The notes beneath the pieces were generated by a model. It saw only the letters and a list, made by a program, of their open reading frames with translations, did no database searches and was not told the origin of the DNA. 64,000 nt of DNA from Larix kaempferi (Eukaryota > Streptophyta > Pinopsida > Pinales > Pinaceae), in contig BSBM01000190.1 of the NCBI GenBank assembly GCA_027924585.1, positions 2,480,001 through 2,544,000 of the forward strand. The letters run 5' to 3'. Below, one piece after another: positions 22,753 through 34,377 of this stretch. How positions within the stretch are numbered: the stretch's first letter is position 1; each line of letters begins with the position of its first letter. The translations under genes and the position numbers were made by a program.

Positions 22753-24395
22753 GGTCACATCCTCGACCTTGAAGTCTAGCTCCTATGAAAAACTTAAATT
22801 ATGCCTAATTATATAGATGCAATGCATCCGACATATAAAGCATCCGACAATATAAAGCATTCTGAGTTTACACTAGTTATTGCTTTACTCTGTTGATAGG
22901 AACATAATCGAGTTCCATACTACTTTTAGCTGCAAATCATAAATAGAGTAGATGTAAACAAATATACTTACAATAATTTGTTTAACTGTAAAATATAGGA
23001 TATACTTGTAGCAGTGATCCTTTTGTTTATTAATAAAATATTAAACAATCTTTTCACAGTGATCTATTTGTTATAACAACAAAAGAGAACAATATTTTTA
23101 TAAACTGCAGAAGCATGACATGTAAACCTATGGCTCACATGTCTGATATCATTCTTCCATAATCATAGATATAGATAAACATTCTCTGTGATAATCTAGT
23201 GCTGCTACAACAAGCGTTATTCCAGCTAACTACACTTAATGTATCTCAAACAAATAACATAAACAAAGAATATCATATGATTTCTATCTCAAGATGATAT
23301 ATCCATATTTATATTGCAATGGGTTTACATCTTACACACATAATATATTCAGTCTGCATTTAAACATACATACATCACAATTTCTGAGGATAACTTAAAT
23401 AGATCCTCAATCTGTACTATGTTGCAGATAAATAATAACAAAAGCACATCCATGCTCAGGGTTTAGTATAAACATATAACTGATCAGATTTGGTAAAACA
23501 ATTCCTCCAAGATGATTAATAAATTATACATAAGCAAACCCTAGCAACTGTGCCATGGAAATCATCATAAAAATACATCATATAAACTTATCTGTATTTC
23601 TGATAACCAGTGGAGCCTAGCCACAAACCTCCCAGCCTTTGACCAGCAAGTTCTCCTTGCTATCAGGTCAACCGTGAGCTGAGTTCACAGTCCCTTCTGG
23701 TTCAAAGTTTATAATTTTACTTCCCTTAACTTGTTCCCCAAGTTATATATAAAAATTTACTGTGGAAACAGACAACCCAACATCCAACTCAGTGCTCCTG
23801 ATCTCTAGGATGCTCCAAGGGATTTTAAGTCTCATCCAACAAGAGAATCAATTAGATACATCCTATTCAGAGTAATTGCAGTGCTCCTACAAGCTTGGGG
23901 AAGATCTCCTACCCGAACACAACCAGTGTTCCAAGCTATACCCAACTGCCATGATTTCTCTTATTCTGGTTCAGTTTTGTGCTCCAAAACTGCCCCCATT
24001 TCCTTGTCTTCATTTAGCTCTGATTATTATTATTCCCAGCTCCCAATTCTCTTAGTGTGATTATGGTTATGAGAACATGCATGAATGAAATTCCTCTTTT
24101 CACTTTTTATTCTCTTAGGTATGAATTCTCTCATTTTCTTTATTCTTTAATTTCAATATTCTCCCTAAAATTTTCTTTAGGGTTTACCATTTTCTCCAAT
24201 AATAATTTCTCATTATTATTTTAATTGGAATTTACCCTCCAAACCATAGGGGACTGTGACTCCCATCTCATTAATGTGTTGGTCCAGCTGGTCATCAGAA
24301 ATGAACTTTCCATATTTCTAATGTCACCTAAGTAAAATGAAATAATACATAGCAGAAATATAAAAGGGGTTAAAGTCCAAAATTGGTGTATTACA
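22753..24395 (-). repeat. Probable 3' LTR of element E
   Basis: On the minus strand, E's polypurine tract TAAGGGGAGGGGAAA (24396-24410) is followed by TGTAATACACCAATTTTGG, a start common for plant chromovirus LTRs. A minus-strand TATA (TTTATATATAACTTGG, about 23742-23754) would be its promoter. The far end is uncertain: GGTCAC at 22753 could be a mutated terminus matching the 5' LTR end at 36287 (TGTCAC). I could not align it well with the sequence beyond 36287. Confidence 0.45.
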
Positions 24396-24461
24396 TTTCC
24401 CCTCCCCTTAAGTTTTCACCGTCCTCGGTGTTAAACAGTTTCAAACAGCAAAATAAACATA

Positions 24462-24749
24462 TTAATAAAATTTGTTTGTATCACATACTTCTTCAAACAG
24501 GAAAGGGTATGCTGCTTGCATTTCCTTTTCCATTTCCCAGGTAGCCTCCTCAGGCTTATAGTGCTCCCATTTCACTTTTACCTGGATGATGGTTCGATTC
24601 CGAAGTACCACCTCTTTCTGATCCAACATGCATATAGGATTTGCTTGGAAGTCTCCTTCTAATTCCACTTGAATCACATGCCAATCTACAAGATGCTTAG
24701 GTTCATATACATATTTCTTTAGCAATGAAACATGAAACACATCATGCAC
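24462..24749 (-). pseudogene. Element E integrase C-terminus with chromodomain-like segment
   Basis: Reads HDVFHVSLLKKYVYEP, then a spacer, then ILDQKEVVLRN-like residues (CMLDQKEVVLRNRTI), VKVKWEHYKPEEATWEMEKEM and YPFLFEE. The V-K-W-x4-x-E-E-A-T-W-E pattern is the chromodomain-like tail of plant Ty3 integrases, thought to steer insertion to particular chromatin. The ORF end (TAA at 24462) is intact. Upstream a stop (near 24773) separates it from the rest of integrase. Confidence 0.82.
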
Positions 24750-24773
24750 TTTAAAATTTGCTGGTAGAGCTAA

Positions 24774-25963
24774 CTAATAAGCAACAAGTCCTACTCTAGA
24801 AAGTATTTGGAAAGGACCACAATATCTTGGTGCCAGTTCGGCAACCTTGCCCAAACACAAAGAACTCTTCTTTGCTTTAACTCTTAGGAATACATGATCC
24901 CCAACTTCAAACTCTTTATGTTCTCTATGCTGATCTACATAGACTTTATGTCTGTCCTGAGTAGTTTTTAAGTTTGTTTTAACTTTCTGCACAATGTTTT
25001 CTAGTTCTTCTAGCAATTCAGGACCCAACACAATCTGGTTCACCGTATCATCCCGAGTCACAGGGGTTTTTCATTTTCTACCATACAAAACTTCGAATGG
25101 ACTAATTCCTGCAGAAGTTTGGTACCCATTGTCGTAAGCAAATTCAACCAAGTGTAGGCAATTTTCCCACTATTTTGGGTTATCCATCACATACAAACGA
25201 AGCATGTCGTCTAGGATTTGATTCACCCTCTCAATATGCCCATATTTTTTAGAATGGTAGGATGTACTAAAGATTAAATTTGTCCCCAGACCTGTAAACA
25301 ACTCCTTCTAAAAATGTGAGGTGAACTTTGTATCCCTGTCGGATATAATCACTTTTGGAATTCCATGAAGTCGAAAGACTTCTTTCATGAATATTTCTGC
25401 AATATTTATTTCCTTGAAGGTGGATTTAATGGGTATGAAGTGAGCTGCCTTAGTTAACTTATCCACCACAACTAGGATGGCATCATGTTGCTTATTGTTT
25501 TTAGGCAACCCGGTGATGAAATCCTTGGAAATAGTCTCCCATTTCCATTCTGGTACAGGTATGGGTTGTAACAAACCAGCTAGTGTTGATGCTCCACTTT
25601 CACCCTTTGGCAATCCAAACACTTTTCTATGTAGTTAGCGATTTTAGACTTCAATATGGGTCAATAGTATTATTTCTTGATAGTTGTTATCATTTTCTGA
25701 TAACCTAGATGACTAGAATATGGCCTCTTGTGAAATTCATCCAGAATCACATCCTTTAATTATGTCTGATCTGGTATATAAATTCTGTTTTTAAATAAAA
25801 ACAGTCCTTCCTTGGATATGTTGTACTTTGTTGCTTGTTGTTCTGAATTTTCTGCATGGAATTTTTGCCTTAAATTCAAATATTTCGAGTCTTGATCAGC
25901 TGCAGTCTGAATTTTTAATACTAAGTCAGAATGAAAGCTGTTAACTGTATTCATGGTTAGCAT
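24774..25963 (-). pseudogene. Element E integrase remnant
   Basis: N-terminal region with SHLGYQKM and CLDCQRVK (HHCC-type zinc site, about 25630-25740, with stops). Catalytic core: D in ETISKDFITGLP, D in VIISDRDTKF, and E expected in the HIERVNQIL stretch near 25240. The C-terminal part VGDHVFLRVKAKKS and LAPRYCGPFQIL is at 24774-25061. At least five stops break the reading. Family identity is clear. Confidence 0.85.
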
Positions 25964-25969
25964 ATGAAT

Positions 25970-27305
25970 TCATCTACTAAGTGCATCAACTATTTTGTTT
26001 TCCTTGCCCTTGATATGCTGAATTTCAAAATCAAACTCACTTATGAAAGATAGCCACCGTGCCTGCCTACCATTCATGTTTGGTTGTTCAAAAAGATATT
26101 TTAGCCCAATGTGGTTAGTTTTAAGAACAAACCTTTTCCCCAGAAGGTAATGTCGCCACATTTTCAAAGCATGAATTATGACAGCCAGTTCTAAATCATG
26201 TGTCGCATAGTTTACTTCATGCATCTTTAAATTTCTAGATTCATAACCGATTACCGCACCATCTTGCGTCAACACGCCTCCCAAACCATCCTTGCATGCA
26301 TCCATGCATACTACAAATTCACCATAAGGATCAACCACCTTTAGAACAGGGGTTGAAGTGAGAAACTGTTTCAGCTTCGCAAAACTAGCTTCACATTTGG
26401 ATGTCCAAAGAAACTTGACTTCCTTTCTCTGAAGGGATCTGATAGGATGAGCCACTTTGGAAAATCCTTCAATGAATTTTCGATAGTATCCGGCTAGTCC
26501 CATAAAAGAGTAGACATCGCTTACATTTTGGGGCGTGGGCCAACTCATTATGGCCTTGATCTTATCAAGATCCACTGCAATACCTTGGGATGATATTATG
26601 TGACCCAAATATTGGATTTGGTCCTTGTAAAAATGACATTTGGATAAATTTGCATAAAGCTGATTTTCTCTTATGACTTGCAACACTAACCTTAGATGCT
26701 CCTTGTGCTCACTTTCACTCTTCGAATAAATGAGTATGTCATCAATAAACACTACCACACACTTATCCAGGTACTTGCTGAAAAAAATTATTCATAAGGA
26801 ACATAAACGTGGCTGGTGCATTCGTCAACCCGAATGGCATCACCACAAATTCATAATGTCCATATTGAGTACAGAAAGTTGTTTTCTGTACATCTTCTTC
26901 CTTAATTCTGATTTGATGATAACGTGATCTCAAATCTATTTTCGATAAGACGGTGGCACATCCAAATTGATCGAACAGATCATCAATCCTTGGCAAGGGA
27001 TACCGATTTTTGATAGTTACTTTATTCAACTGTCTATAGTCTATACACAGCTGGAAAGTGCCATCCTTCTTCCGTACAAAAATCACAGGTGCTCCCCACG
27101 GGAACACACTTGGTCGTACATAACCTTTTTCTAGCAGCTCCTGAAGTTGTGCTTTTAAATCTATCAATTCATGGGTACTCATTCGATACGGTGCCTTAGA
27201 AATAGGCACTACTCCTAGAGACAAGTCTATTGTAAAATCCAGTTCTCTCTTGGGTGGTAACTCAGGAATTTCTTCAGGAAAGACATCCCCAAATTCAGCC
27301 AACAC
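25970..27305 (-). pseudogene. Element E reverse transcriptase-RNase H remnant
   Basis: Part one (27305-26763): [16 protein letters not shown], lead-in PYRMSTHEL, the [18 protein letters not shown] motif, [25 protein letters not shown] frameshift at about 26760 leads to part two (26758-25970): FIDDILIYS (intact Y/F-x-DD catalytic site), YLGHIISSQGI, GLAGYYRKFI, then RNase H (VVCMDACKDGLGGVL, HDLELAVIIHALKMWRHYL, IVDALSR). Length and order fit chromovirus pol. One frameshift is the main visible break. Confidence 0.9.
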
Positions 27306-27438
27306 TGGATGTTTTGTTAAATCTAAAAATTTTCCTTTCTAATTTTTTGCTAAGTGGACAACATATAATTTGCACCCTTTTCGTGCATTCCTCTTCAACT
27401 ATAGTGCAGAAATTTCCCTTAATTTTACTACTCTTACA

Positions 27439-28083
27439 TGTTAATTTTTCATAATTTACTTCAATCTGATCTAGGATCTTAACTAAGAGAACAACATGTA
27501 CAGCATATCTACAACATATTAATCATGGACACAATAATGCAAGCACACAAGAGACACAGAGTTTACTAGGGGAAAACCATAAAGGTGAAAAACCCCAATA
27601 ACTTCCTCAGAGATAGATAGAGCAATGATACAACCCAAGCATAAGAGATAGATATCTCCTAGCAGCAGCTTCTCCTCCTCCACAAGTGCACCACTCTCCA
27701 AAGAGTGTGTGTGAGAATAGAATGATGAAATAGAGTGCCTCCCGCACTCTATTTATACTTGACTTGACTTGCCTAATAACTTTTACTATGTTAGCCTCAA
27801 CTTAACCATATAACACAATGCTGATTGGGTCGACACCCAATAGGGTGGTCTAATAACCCTTTAACCCACATGGATGACCCCCAATAGGGTGGTCTAATAA
27901 CCCTTCGACCCACATGACTTATATAGGGCCGACCCCAACAAGGTGGTCTAATAACCCATCAAGTATAAGTTATGACACTTACAATATAAATGATGACACT
28001 TCCGTATAGAGGAATAATACCATCTCTATAGGAGTACAATATACATATATGAAATACATTCTGAAGTTACATATACATTAACA
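27439..28083 (-). repeat. Element F 3' LTR (645 bp)
   Basis: On the minus strand it starts TGTTAATGTATATG and ends AAAAATTAACA. Internally it repeats AATAGGGTGGTCTAATAACCC-like blocks of about 55 bp (27840-27960, plus-strand reading). The minus-strand TATA is TATAAATAGAGTGCGGG (about 27739-27757). Confidence 0.93.
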
Positions 28084-28504
28084 CTCCCTCTTAACTAGGA
28101 AGGTATTTCTCGACACAGGTCTTCTAGCACAAGTCTTCTTCTCTGGATCATCATTAGCGAATCGTTGTCCTCGAATCATCGTCATCATCACTGCTGCTGC
28201 TATCTCAATCAATCTCTAATCTACTCATCATAGGAAATTCTATAGTGCCAGTCCTTTTTCATACTGGATGTAGGCCCACCACCTACAGGTCTTCATCATC
28301 ACTGGCCATATTGTGGAATCCTCAGGACTTATTACATGAGTCAACAAAACCTCGAAAGAGCATCCTAGGACTAATTATGAGCACACAGCTCAACCTATCG
28401 GATCTCCCAGGACCTTTTACATGCTACTGTACAACCTGTCCATGGCCACAAAGTATCATCCTGATACTCATGATCATTGTTCACGAAGCACAACCCAGAT
28501 GCAC

Positions 28505-29005
28505 ATCACACAACACTTACATCTATGCCATGGGAGAACACATCTACAACCATGCGAGAATGGCACAACACTTATATTGCAGCCATGGGAGAATACATCT
28601 ATAACCATGCTCAAATGGACCAGCACTTATATCGCAGCCATGGGAGAACACATATACAACCATGCTCGAATGGCCCCAACACTTATATCGCAGCCATGGG
28701 AGAACACATCTACAACCATGCTCGAATGGCCCCAACACTTATATTGCAACCATGGGAGAACACATCTACAACCTAGCTTGAATGGCCCCAACACTTATAT
28801 CGCAGCCATGGGAGAACACATCTACAACCATGCTCGAATGGCCCCAACACTTATATCGCAGCCATGGGAGAACACATCTGCAACCATGCTCGAATGGCCC
28901 TGGCAATTACATCACGACCATGGGAGAACACATCTGCCACCATGTCGGAAAAGCTCAGCAATTACATCGCGACCATGGGAGAACACATCTACAACCATGT
29001 CCGAA
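28505..29005. repeat. 56-bp minisatellite, about nine copies
   Basis: The unit carries CCATGGGAGAACACATCTAC, ACCATGCTCGAATGGCCC and ACACTTATATCGCAG. Copies of CATGGGAGAA start near 28528, 28585, 28640, 28694, 28750, 28806, 28862, 28918 and 28974. The flanking copies are more diverged, as is usual for arrays grown from the inside. Confidence 0.9.
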
Positions 29006-29041
29006 AATATCATGTGCATCTGTGTCTTCGGAACTCATCAC

Positions 29042-29400
29042 ACATAATCCAACTGATTATGTAATGTATCCACCTGATACATGTCATGCATCCACCTGAT
29101 GCATATCACATACATGATCCACCTAATCATACAATGTATCCACCTGATACATATCATGCATCTACCTGATGCATATCATATACATGATCCACCTGATCAT
29201 ACAATGTATCCACCTGATACATATCATGCATCTACCTGATGCATATCATATACATGATCTACCTGATCATACAATGTATCCACCTGATACATATCATGCA
29301 TCTACCTAATGCATATCATATAAATGATCCACCTGATCATCTCCAACATCCACCTGATGCATATACAGAGCAGTAACTAGAGCATCGTCTTGATGCTCAT
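29042..29400. repeat. Array of short inverted repeats, partly in a 70-bp tandem unit
   Basis: Perfect hairpins include ACATAATC/GATTATGT (29042-29062), ATGTATC/GATACAT (29064-29082), ATGCATC/GATGCAT (29086-29104) and GAGCATC/GATGCTC (29380-29398), all with 5-nt loops, mostly CACCT or TACCT. The 70-bp unit, with three hairpins each, repeats with ACAATGTATC at 29131, 29201 and 29271. A related hairpin AGTATC/GATACT lies upstream at 28452-28468. Confidence 0.85.
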
Positions 29401-29622
29401 CATCCAACACTTAAATCCACAGCCATGGGAAGGATCCTCCTCTCACCATGCTTGGAATGGCTCCTACAAATGTGTCCATCACTTCTTCCTCAAAGTGTCA
29501 TCAATCTGAAGAACACCAAGCCTCTCTCTGAAGTACTCGAACTTCACTCTGGCTAGTGGCTTCGTCATTACATTTGCAACCTGCTCATCTGTCGCAACAT
29601 ACAGGAGCTTCACTGCTCCTCT

Positions 29623-30353
29623 CTACACCATATCCTTGATATAGTGATATTTGATCTCAATGTGTTTCGACCTGTCGTGGAACACCGGATTCTTAGACAG
29701 CTTCACACAACTCTGGTTGTCACAAAAGATACCAGTAGCCTCCAGCGGGAGATCAAATAACTCAGACAGTAGCTTTCGAAGCCATATTGCCTCACAACTA
29801 GTCGAACAAGCTGCAACATACTCTTCTTCGGTTGTACTCAGTGCTACGCAGGACTGCTTCCTGCTAAACCAAGAGATCACACCTGATCCCAGCACCCAGA
29901 AGTGCTCTTCCTATCTGCAGCATTGCCTGCCCAATTTGAATCAACATAACCCTACAGGTTAAACTTTTGATTCGCATCATACTTGAGCCCATAATCAACT
30001 GTACCCTTCAGGTACCTCAGAATATGCTTTACAACAACCAGGTGAACACTCCTCGGATCCGTCAGGAACTGGCTCAATGTGTTCACCGCAAAGCAAATAT
30101 CTGGTCTTGTGTTCGTCAGGTACATCAAGGACCCAATCATTTGACAATACATAGTGACATCAACCAACTCAAATGAAGCATCACACAGAAGCTTTAGGTT
30201 CGATGCAATAGGTGTGGCCATGGCCTTGTAGTCCATCATCTCGAACCTCTTCAGGATCTCTACTGCATACTTCCCTTGTCCAAGGAAGATTCCATCTGCA
30301 CTCTGCCACACCTCCATGACTAGAAAGTAGTGCATCATATCCAAGTTCTTCAT
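29623..30353 (-). pseudogene. Element F RNase H and C-terminal RT region
   Basis: Reads LDMMHYFLVMEVWQSADGIFLGQ, QMIGSLMYLTNTRPDICFAV, HLVVVKHILRYLKGTVDYGL, then SRKQSCVALSTTEEEYVAA and LWLRKLL-like residues (AIWLRKLLSEL), IFCDNQSCVKLSKNPVFHDR, KHIEIKYHYIKD. These are the usual copia RNase H motifs, including the D-N-Q-S site. A frame change near 29950 separates the two ORFs. Confidence 0.9.
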
Positions 30354-30359
30354 CTCGAA

Positions 30360-30785
30360 CTAGGTAGCAAGCTTCCGCTGCATGTCGGCAATCAATCTAT
30401 CTTCACCTATAATACACAGGTCATCCATATACAAAAGTAGTATCATTGGATTTCCTTCCTCAACCTTGTAGTAAAGGTTGGAATTCGCTTTACTCTTGGT
30501 AAAGCCCAAACTGGATAGAAAGCTGTCTATCCTACCATAGCAAGTTCTACACATATATGACTCCCTGTCATGTGTCTCAGAACCAAGTGGTTTCTCCACA
30601 TACACTTCTTCTTCAACTACACCATTCAAGAAAGCTGTCTTGAAATCCATCTGGTGTATCTTCCATTTCATCACTGCAGCCAGAGTAAGTATGGATCTAA
30701 TGGAAGTGTATCTGGCTACAGGATCAAAAGTCTCTATGCTACCACCTGCAGCATGCTTGATCTTGTAGATCCTCTTGGAAGTCAC
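30360..30785 (-). pseudogene. Element F copia reverse transcriptase remnant
   Basis: Reads KRIYKIKHAAGGSIETFD, PVARYTSIRSILTLAAV, HQMDFKTAFLNG, VEEEVYVEKP and the active site LLLYMDDLCIIG (YMDD intact). The stretch normally encoding SLYGLKQAPR is deleted and replaced by CRTCYGRID, a small internal loss near 30540. TAG near 30360 separates it from the next part. Confidence 0.9.
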
Positions 30786-31376
30786 TACAGACTCCCCTTC
30801 AGGTGTTGGGACTGCATCCCAAACATCTTCATGATCAACTGGTACTCCTCGATCATGGCATTCTTCCCAGATCCTGGGAACTTCAATATCTTCAATATTT
30901 TCAATAGATAACTTTGTTGCTGAACAAATGTTGTAGTCCTTATTTTGTAGGTGATGGTATACGATCTTTCCTACACAACAAGTTAAATTGCATGATTAGA
31001 AAACATCTCATAGTTTTCAGAACAAATTCTTACACATAAAGAAATATGTCATACAGTCATGCAATTATCTTAGCCAATGCTTCAATACAACATTTATCCA
31101 TATCCCGTAACTTTCTAGATGCCTTCCAATCTCTACCAGAACATTGTTAAGAGTGTGCACAACTCCCAACATGTCAGCAAAGAGGTTTCATTCTAGATAA
31201 GTAGCAATGGAATGTTGTACAGTGCCATAGGCCACTTACCCATGTATATTAGTAGTATACTGTTCATCAATGCAACTATTCTAATATGCATAATACACAA
31301 CCTAATTCTAGGAACATGAGTATATACATTATTGAACAGTATTATTTAAACAATAAAATATGCAAGGAATGATAAT

Positions 31377-31571
31377 TCAAATACTTATCTTTTTTTGTTT
31401 GTTGGGTTGACTCCCTCTGAATCTTTGCAACCTTTCTGCAATTCCATTCTGATGTGGATTGTGAGAAGTGGTCAACTCCCTCTGAATATCTACATCCTTG
31501 CAGAAACTACTGGAGTGTGCTCCCTCTTGATCTTTGCTTCCTGGATTACCTATCCTTGAACTTATATCCAT
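31377..31571 (-). pseudogene. Element F integrase fragment
   Basis: The stretch DIQRELTTSHNPHQNGIAER corresponds to the copia integrase region around the catalytic E (usual form LTTPYTPQQNGVAER). Only about 40 residues are recognisable. About 420 bp of AT-rich non-coding DNA (30960-31376) separates it from RT, so either an insertion or heavy decay lies between. Confidence 0.65.
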
Positions 31572-33695
31572 CCTCGATCATTATGCATGCTTACAAGTAT
31601 CATTATTGTGATATCCTCGAGATCTCATACATAATCATGTACATTTATTAATACATTCTCAATACTATCAAAACACAATAATCTTAAGCATGTATAGTCA
31701 TGATCATTTCAAACACAGATAATAAACATTAGTATTCAAGGTTTCAGGGAAGTCTTCTTTTACTTATGCATATTCTTATTTGATCATAGGACTCTTCTGG
31801 TTAGGTAAATGATCAATCAAGATAAGAGACATAAAATGTATAAACCCTTGATTACTTACATTTCTAACTTTATGAATAAACATAACCAATCATACCAAGT
31901 ATACTTATATAAGGGATCCTAACACAAGGTAGGATTATAACTTGATATAGGAAAAACATACCTGGATTGGTATGTTAGCTAGTTATGTCTAACATACCCA
32001 CATGATGTCTTCAATGACTTGTGCTAGTAACCTGCATATCTCATAGGTTAAGCATTATAGAACCAAGTTATACATACCTCGCAAATAGATCTTCTAAGTG
32101 ATTCATGACAATGGATGAATCTTTGTCCTCATGTCCTCATGATCATATGTTCTTGAACTAGAACATGATTTGTCTTTCTTGGTGTACCTTTCATGTTAGC
32201 GGACAACATAAACCTCATACAACACCATAATGCATTAGTACAATCATAAGTGTCAACACCCTAATCAATGAATATCTTCTATCATGCATTCATAATTTTA
32301 TTAAGGTGATACGACAAGTCTAAATTTAATCAAGAGTGTACTAATTGTAATAACATGAAGACAAACATACCATAAACTTAATCATGAAAAAATCTCAAAA
32401 CATACCTAGATGAGTCATACCTGTCGAGATTGCTTGTAATCTTCTTATGTAAGGCCTTAGCCTCATCTCCCTCTGAAATAGGAACTTCTTCACTTATGCA
32501 TGTGACCAATCCATTCTCTTCTAGGATTAACCCAATCCACTTGATTTGCAGGAACTGGATCTGGAGCTCGATTAGGGTTTGTCAGAGAAAACCTAAAAAT
32601 TCAAACTTTGAATTTCAAACTTCCTAAAGAATATCAATATGCGCCTTGATGAGATGATCAAGCTGGTATACTCATAATTTGAAAACTGCAAAGTTTCACC
32701 CCTCAAATTTGCCTTTGAAACTTTCGGATTCACTAGACATGACCCCGAACTAGGGTTTGACAAATCCCACCCTTCTTCCCAATCAAAAGGTTTGATCCAA
32801 AGCTCTAAGATTCTATTTTTCTGAGGAGCTTCCAACCGTGGTCACAGATTTCAAAAATTTCCATTTTTGCAGAAGCCCTAATTTTCCACTTTTCCGATCA
32901 AAGTCCCGAACTAGGGTCTGATCAAGCCCGGCCTTCTTCCCAACCAAAAATTCTGATATTGGTCTCTAAATTTCAATTTTGATGAGTGGCATTCAGCCGT
33001 AGTCTCCGATTACAAAAATTCCAACTTTCTCCGAAACCCTAAATTCCGGAAGCCGTGAATGAAGGTGCTAAAAAATAATTCTGTTTTGACAGAAATATGT
33101 ACCTTATTGTTTCTAGTGTAACTCTGAACTTTTTGATCCACAAGGTCTGAAACATTGTGTTGTGATAGCTCGACCTGTCATATTTCCAACCCCATAGGTC
33201 TGACCTCAAATGGATTCTCTGAGAGAGAGTTATGCCAAGTGTTGCAACGTGACCTGTTTATGGGATAAAACAAGAGAGTGAACTTGTACAACGTGCCATC
33301 TGTCACTGGTTCCGTTTCGGCCTCTGAAAAGGTTACCTGGGAAAGTAAATTCCGTTCAATACCTGTCACGTTTTACGAAATTTAATTTGGAGCTTCCTAG
33401 CCCAAGTTATGACCTCTTTTCCAAGGTCACCTGTTTATGACTGAGATTTGGAAGAGGCATAAACCCTATATTGTACAGATCATAAATCACAAAGTACAAT
33501 GAACTAGAGCTTGTCCTTTGGACACAAGGTACATGTGGATCTTAGCTTCTCCCTGTACTATGTTCAGACCCTGAAACCTCGCCAAAACATATTTATAGTG
33601 AAAGTTCTAAGATGACTATTTTTTTCTATATCAAGCCCTAGCTTTGCAATTGCAACAAGTGTCATACATGCCATACCATGCCTTCTTTTACGCTA
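31572..33695 (-). other. Non-coding DNA where copia gag and protease are expected
   Basis: 2.1 kb between the primer-binding site and the integrase fragment. No gag, CCHC knuckle or protease motif is visible in any frame. It holds an imperfect tandem duplication of 162 bp (copies starting CCCGAAC at 32743 and 32905). Minus-strand TTAGGG-containing stretches resemble plant 5' leader sequence. It could be captured non-element DNA or another decayed insert. Confidence 0.5.
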
Positions 33696-33707
33696 GCTCT
33701 GATACCA
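33696..33707 (-). promoter_or_regulatory. Primer-binding site of element F
   Basis: The minus strand reads TGGTATCAGAGC directly inside the 5' LTR, the standard plant initiator-Met tRNA complement used to prime minus-strand DNA synthesis. Confidence 0.9.
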
Positions 33708-34352
33708 TGTTAATTTTTCAGAATTTACTTCAATCTAATCTAGGATCTTAACTGAGAGAACGACATGTACAACATATCTACAGCATATTAATCATGGACA
33801 CAATAATGCAAGCACACAAGAGACACAGAGTTTACTTGGGGAAAACCATAAAGGTGAAAAACCCCAATAACTTCCTTAGAGATAGATAGAGCAATGATAC
33901 AACCCAAGCATAAGAGATAGACATCTCCTAGGAGCAGCTTCTCCTCCTCCACAAGTGTGCCACTCTCCAAAGAGTGTGTGTGAGAATAGAATGATGAAAT
34001 AGAGTGCCTCCTGCACTCTATTTATACTTGACTTGACTTGCCTAATAACCTTTACTAGGTCGGCCTCAACTTAACCACATAACATAATGCTGATTGGGCC
34101 GACACCTAATAGGGTGGTCTAATAACCCTTTGACCCACATGGATGACCCCCAATAGGGTGGTCTAATAACCCTTCGACCCACATGACTTATACAGGTCCG
34201 ACCCCAACAAGGTGGTCTAATAACCCATCAAGTATAAGTTACGACACTTACAATATAAATGACGACACTTCCGTATAGAGGAATAATACCATCTCTATAG
34301 GAGTACAATATACATATATGAAATACATTCCAAAGTTACATATACATCAACA
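33708..34352 (-). repeat. Element F 5' LTR (645 bp)
   Basis: Same length as 27439-28083, with about 29 substitutions by eye. Most are transitions, several at CG or CNG sites. It is bounded by the primer-binding site on one side and TTACA on the other. Confidence 0.93.
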
Positions 34353-34377
34353 TTACAATCCCTTGAATCTTTTTCGA

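Larger units (their letters stand above)
28084..29622 (-). other. Element F 3' tail with minisatellite and hairpin arrays
   Basis: About 1.5 kb between the end of RNase H and the 3' LTR. It contains nine copies of a 56-bp repeat (28505-29005), then an array of short hairpins, partly as a 70-bp repeat (29042-29400). A 208-codon open stretch across the minisatellite only reflects the repeat. No protein domain is visible. Confidence 0.75.
27439..34352 (-). mobile_element. Element F: Ty1/copia retrotransposon nested in element E
   Basis: 6914 bp with two 645-bp LTRs, a 5-bp target duplication, an initiator-Met-type primer-binding site (33696-33707) and a polypurine tract (AAGAGGGAG, minus strand, about 28084-28093). 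Only the end of integrase, then RT and RNase H, are recognisable. Gag, protease and most of integrase are missing, with 2.1 kb of unrelated-looking non-coding DNA in their place. The 3' tail (28084-29600) is unusually long and repetitive. About 29 differences between the 645-bp LTRs, mostly transitions, indicate an older insertion than C. Confidence 0.92.
27434..34357. repeat. Target site duplication of element F
   Basis: TTACA at 27434-27438 and 34353-34357 directly abut the LTR ends. F lies within element E, between its protease and RT. Confidence 0.93.

Noticed and set aside
28421-29047. 208-codon open stretch on the plus strand
   Set aside because: It is the translation of the 56-bp minisatellite on the strand opposite to the element. 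The unit length and composition keep frames open; no domain.
28505-29400. Resemblance to a CRISPR array (short regular repeats)
   Set aside because: Units are contiguous with no unique spacers, and they lie inside a plant copia retrotransposon. It is a minisatellite plus hairpins.
32430-33369. Possible exons of a captured host gene in element F
   Set aside because: Only short open stretches without known motifs; capture is mentioned as a possibility but no gene can be supported.
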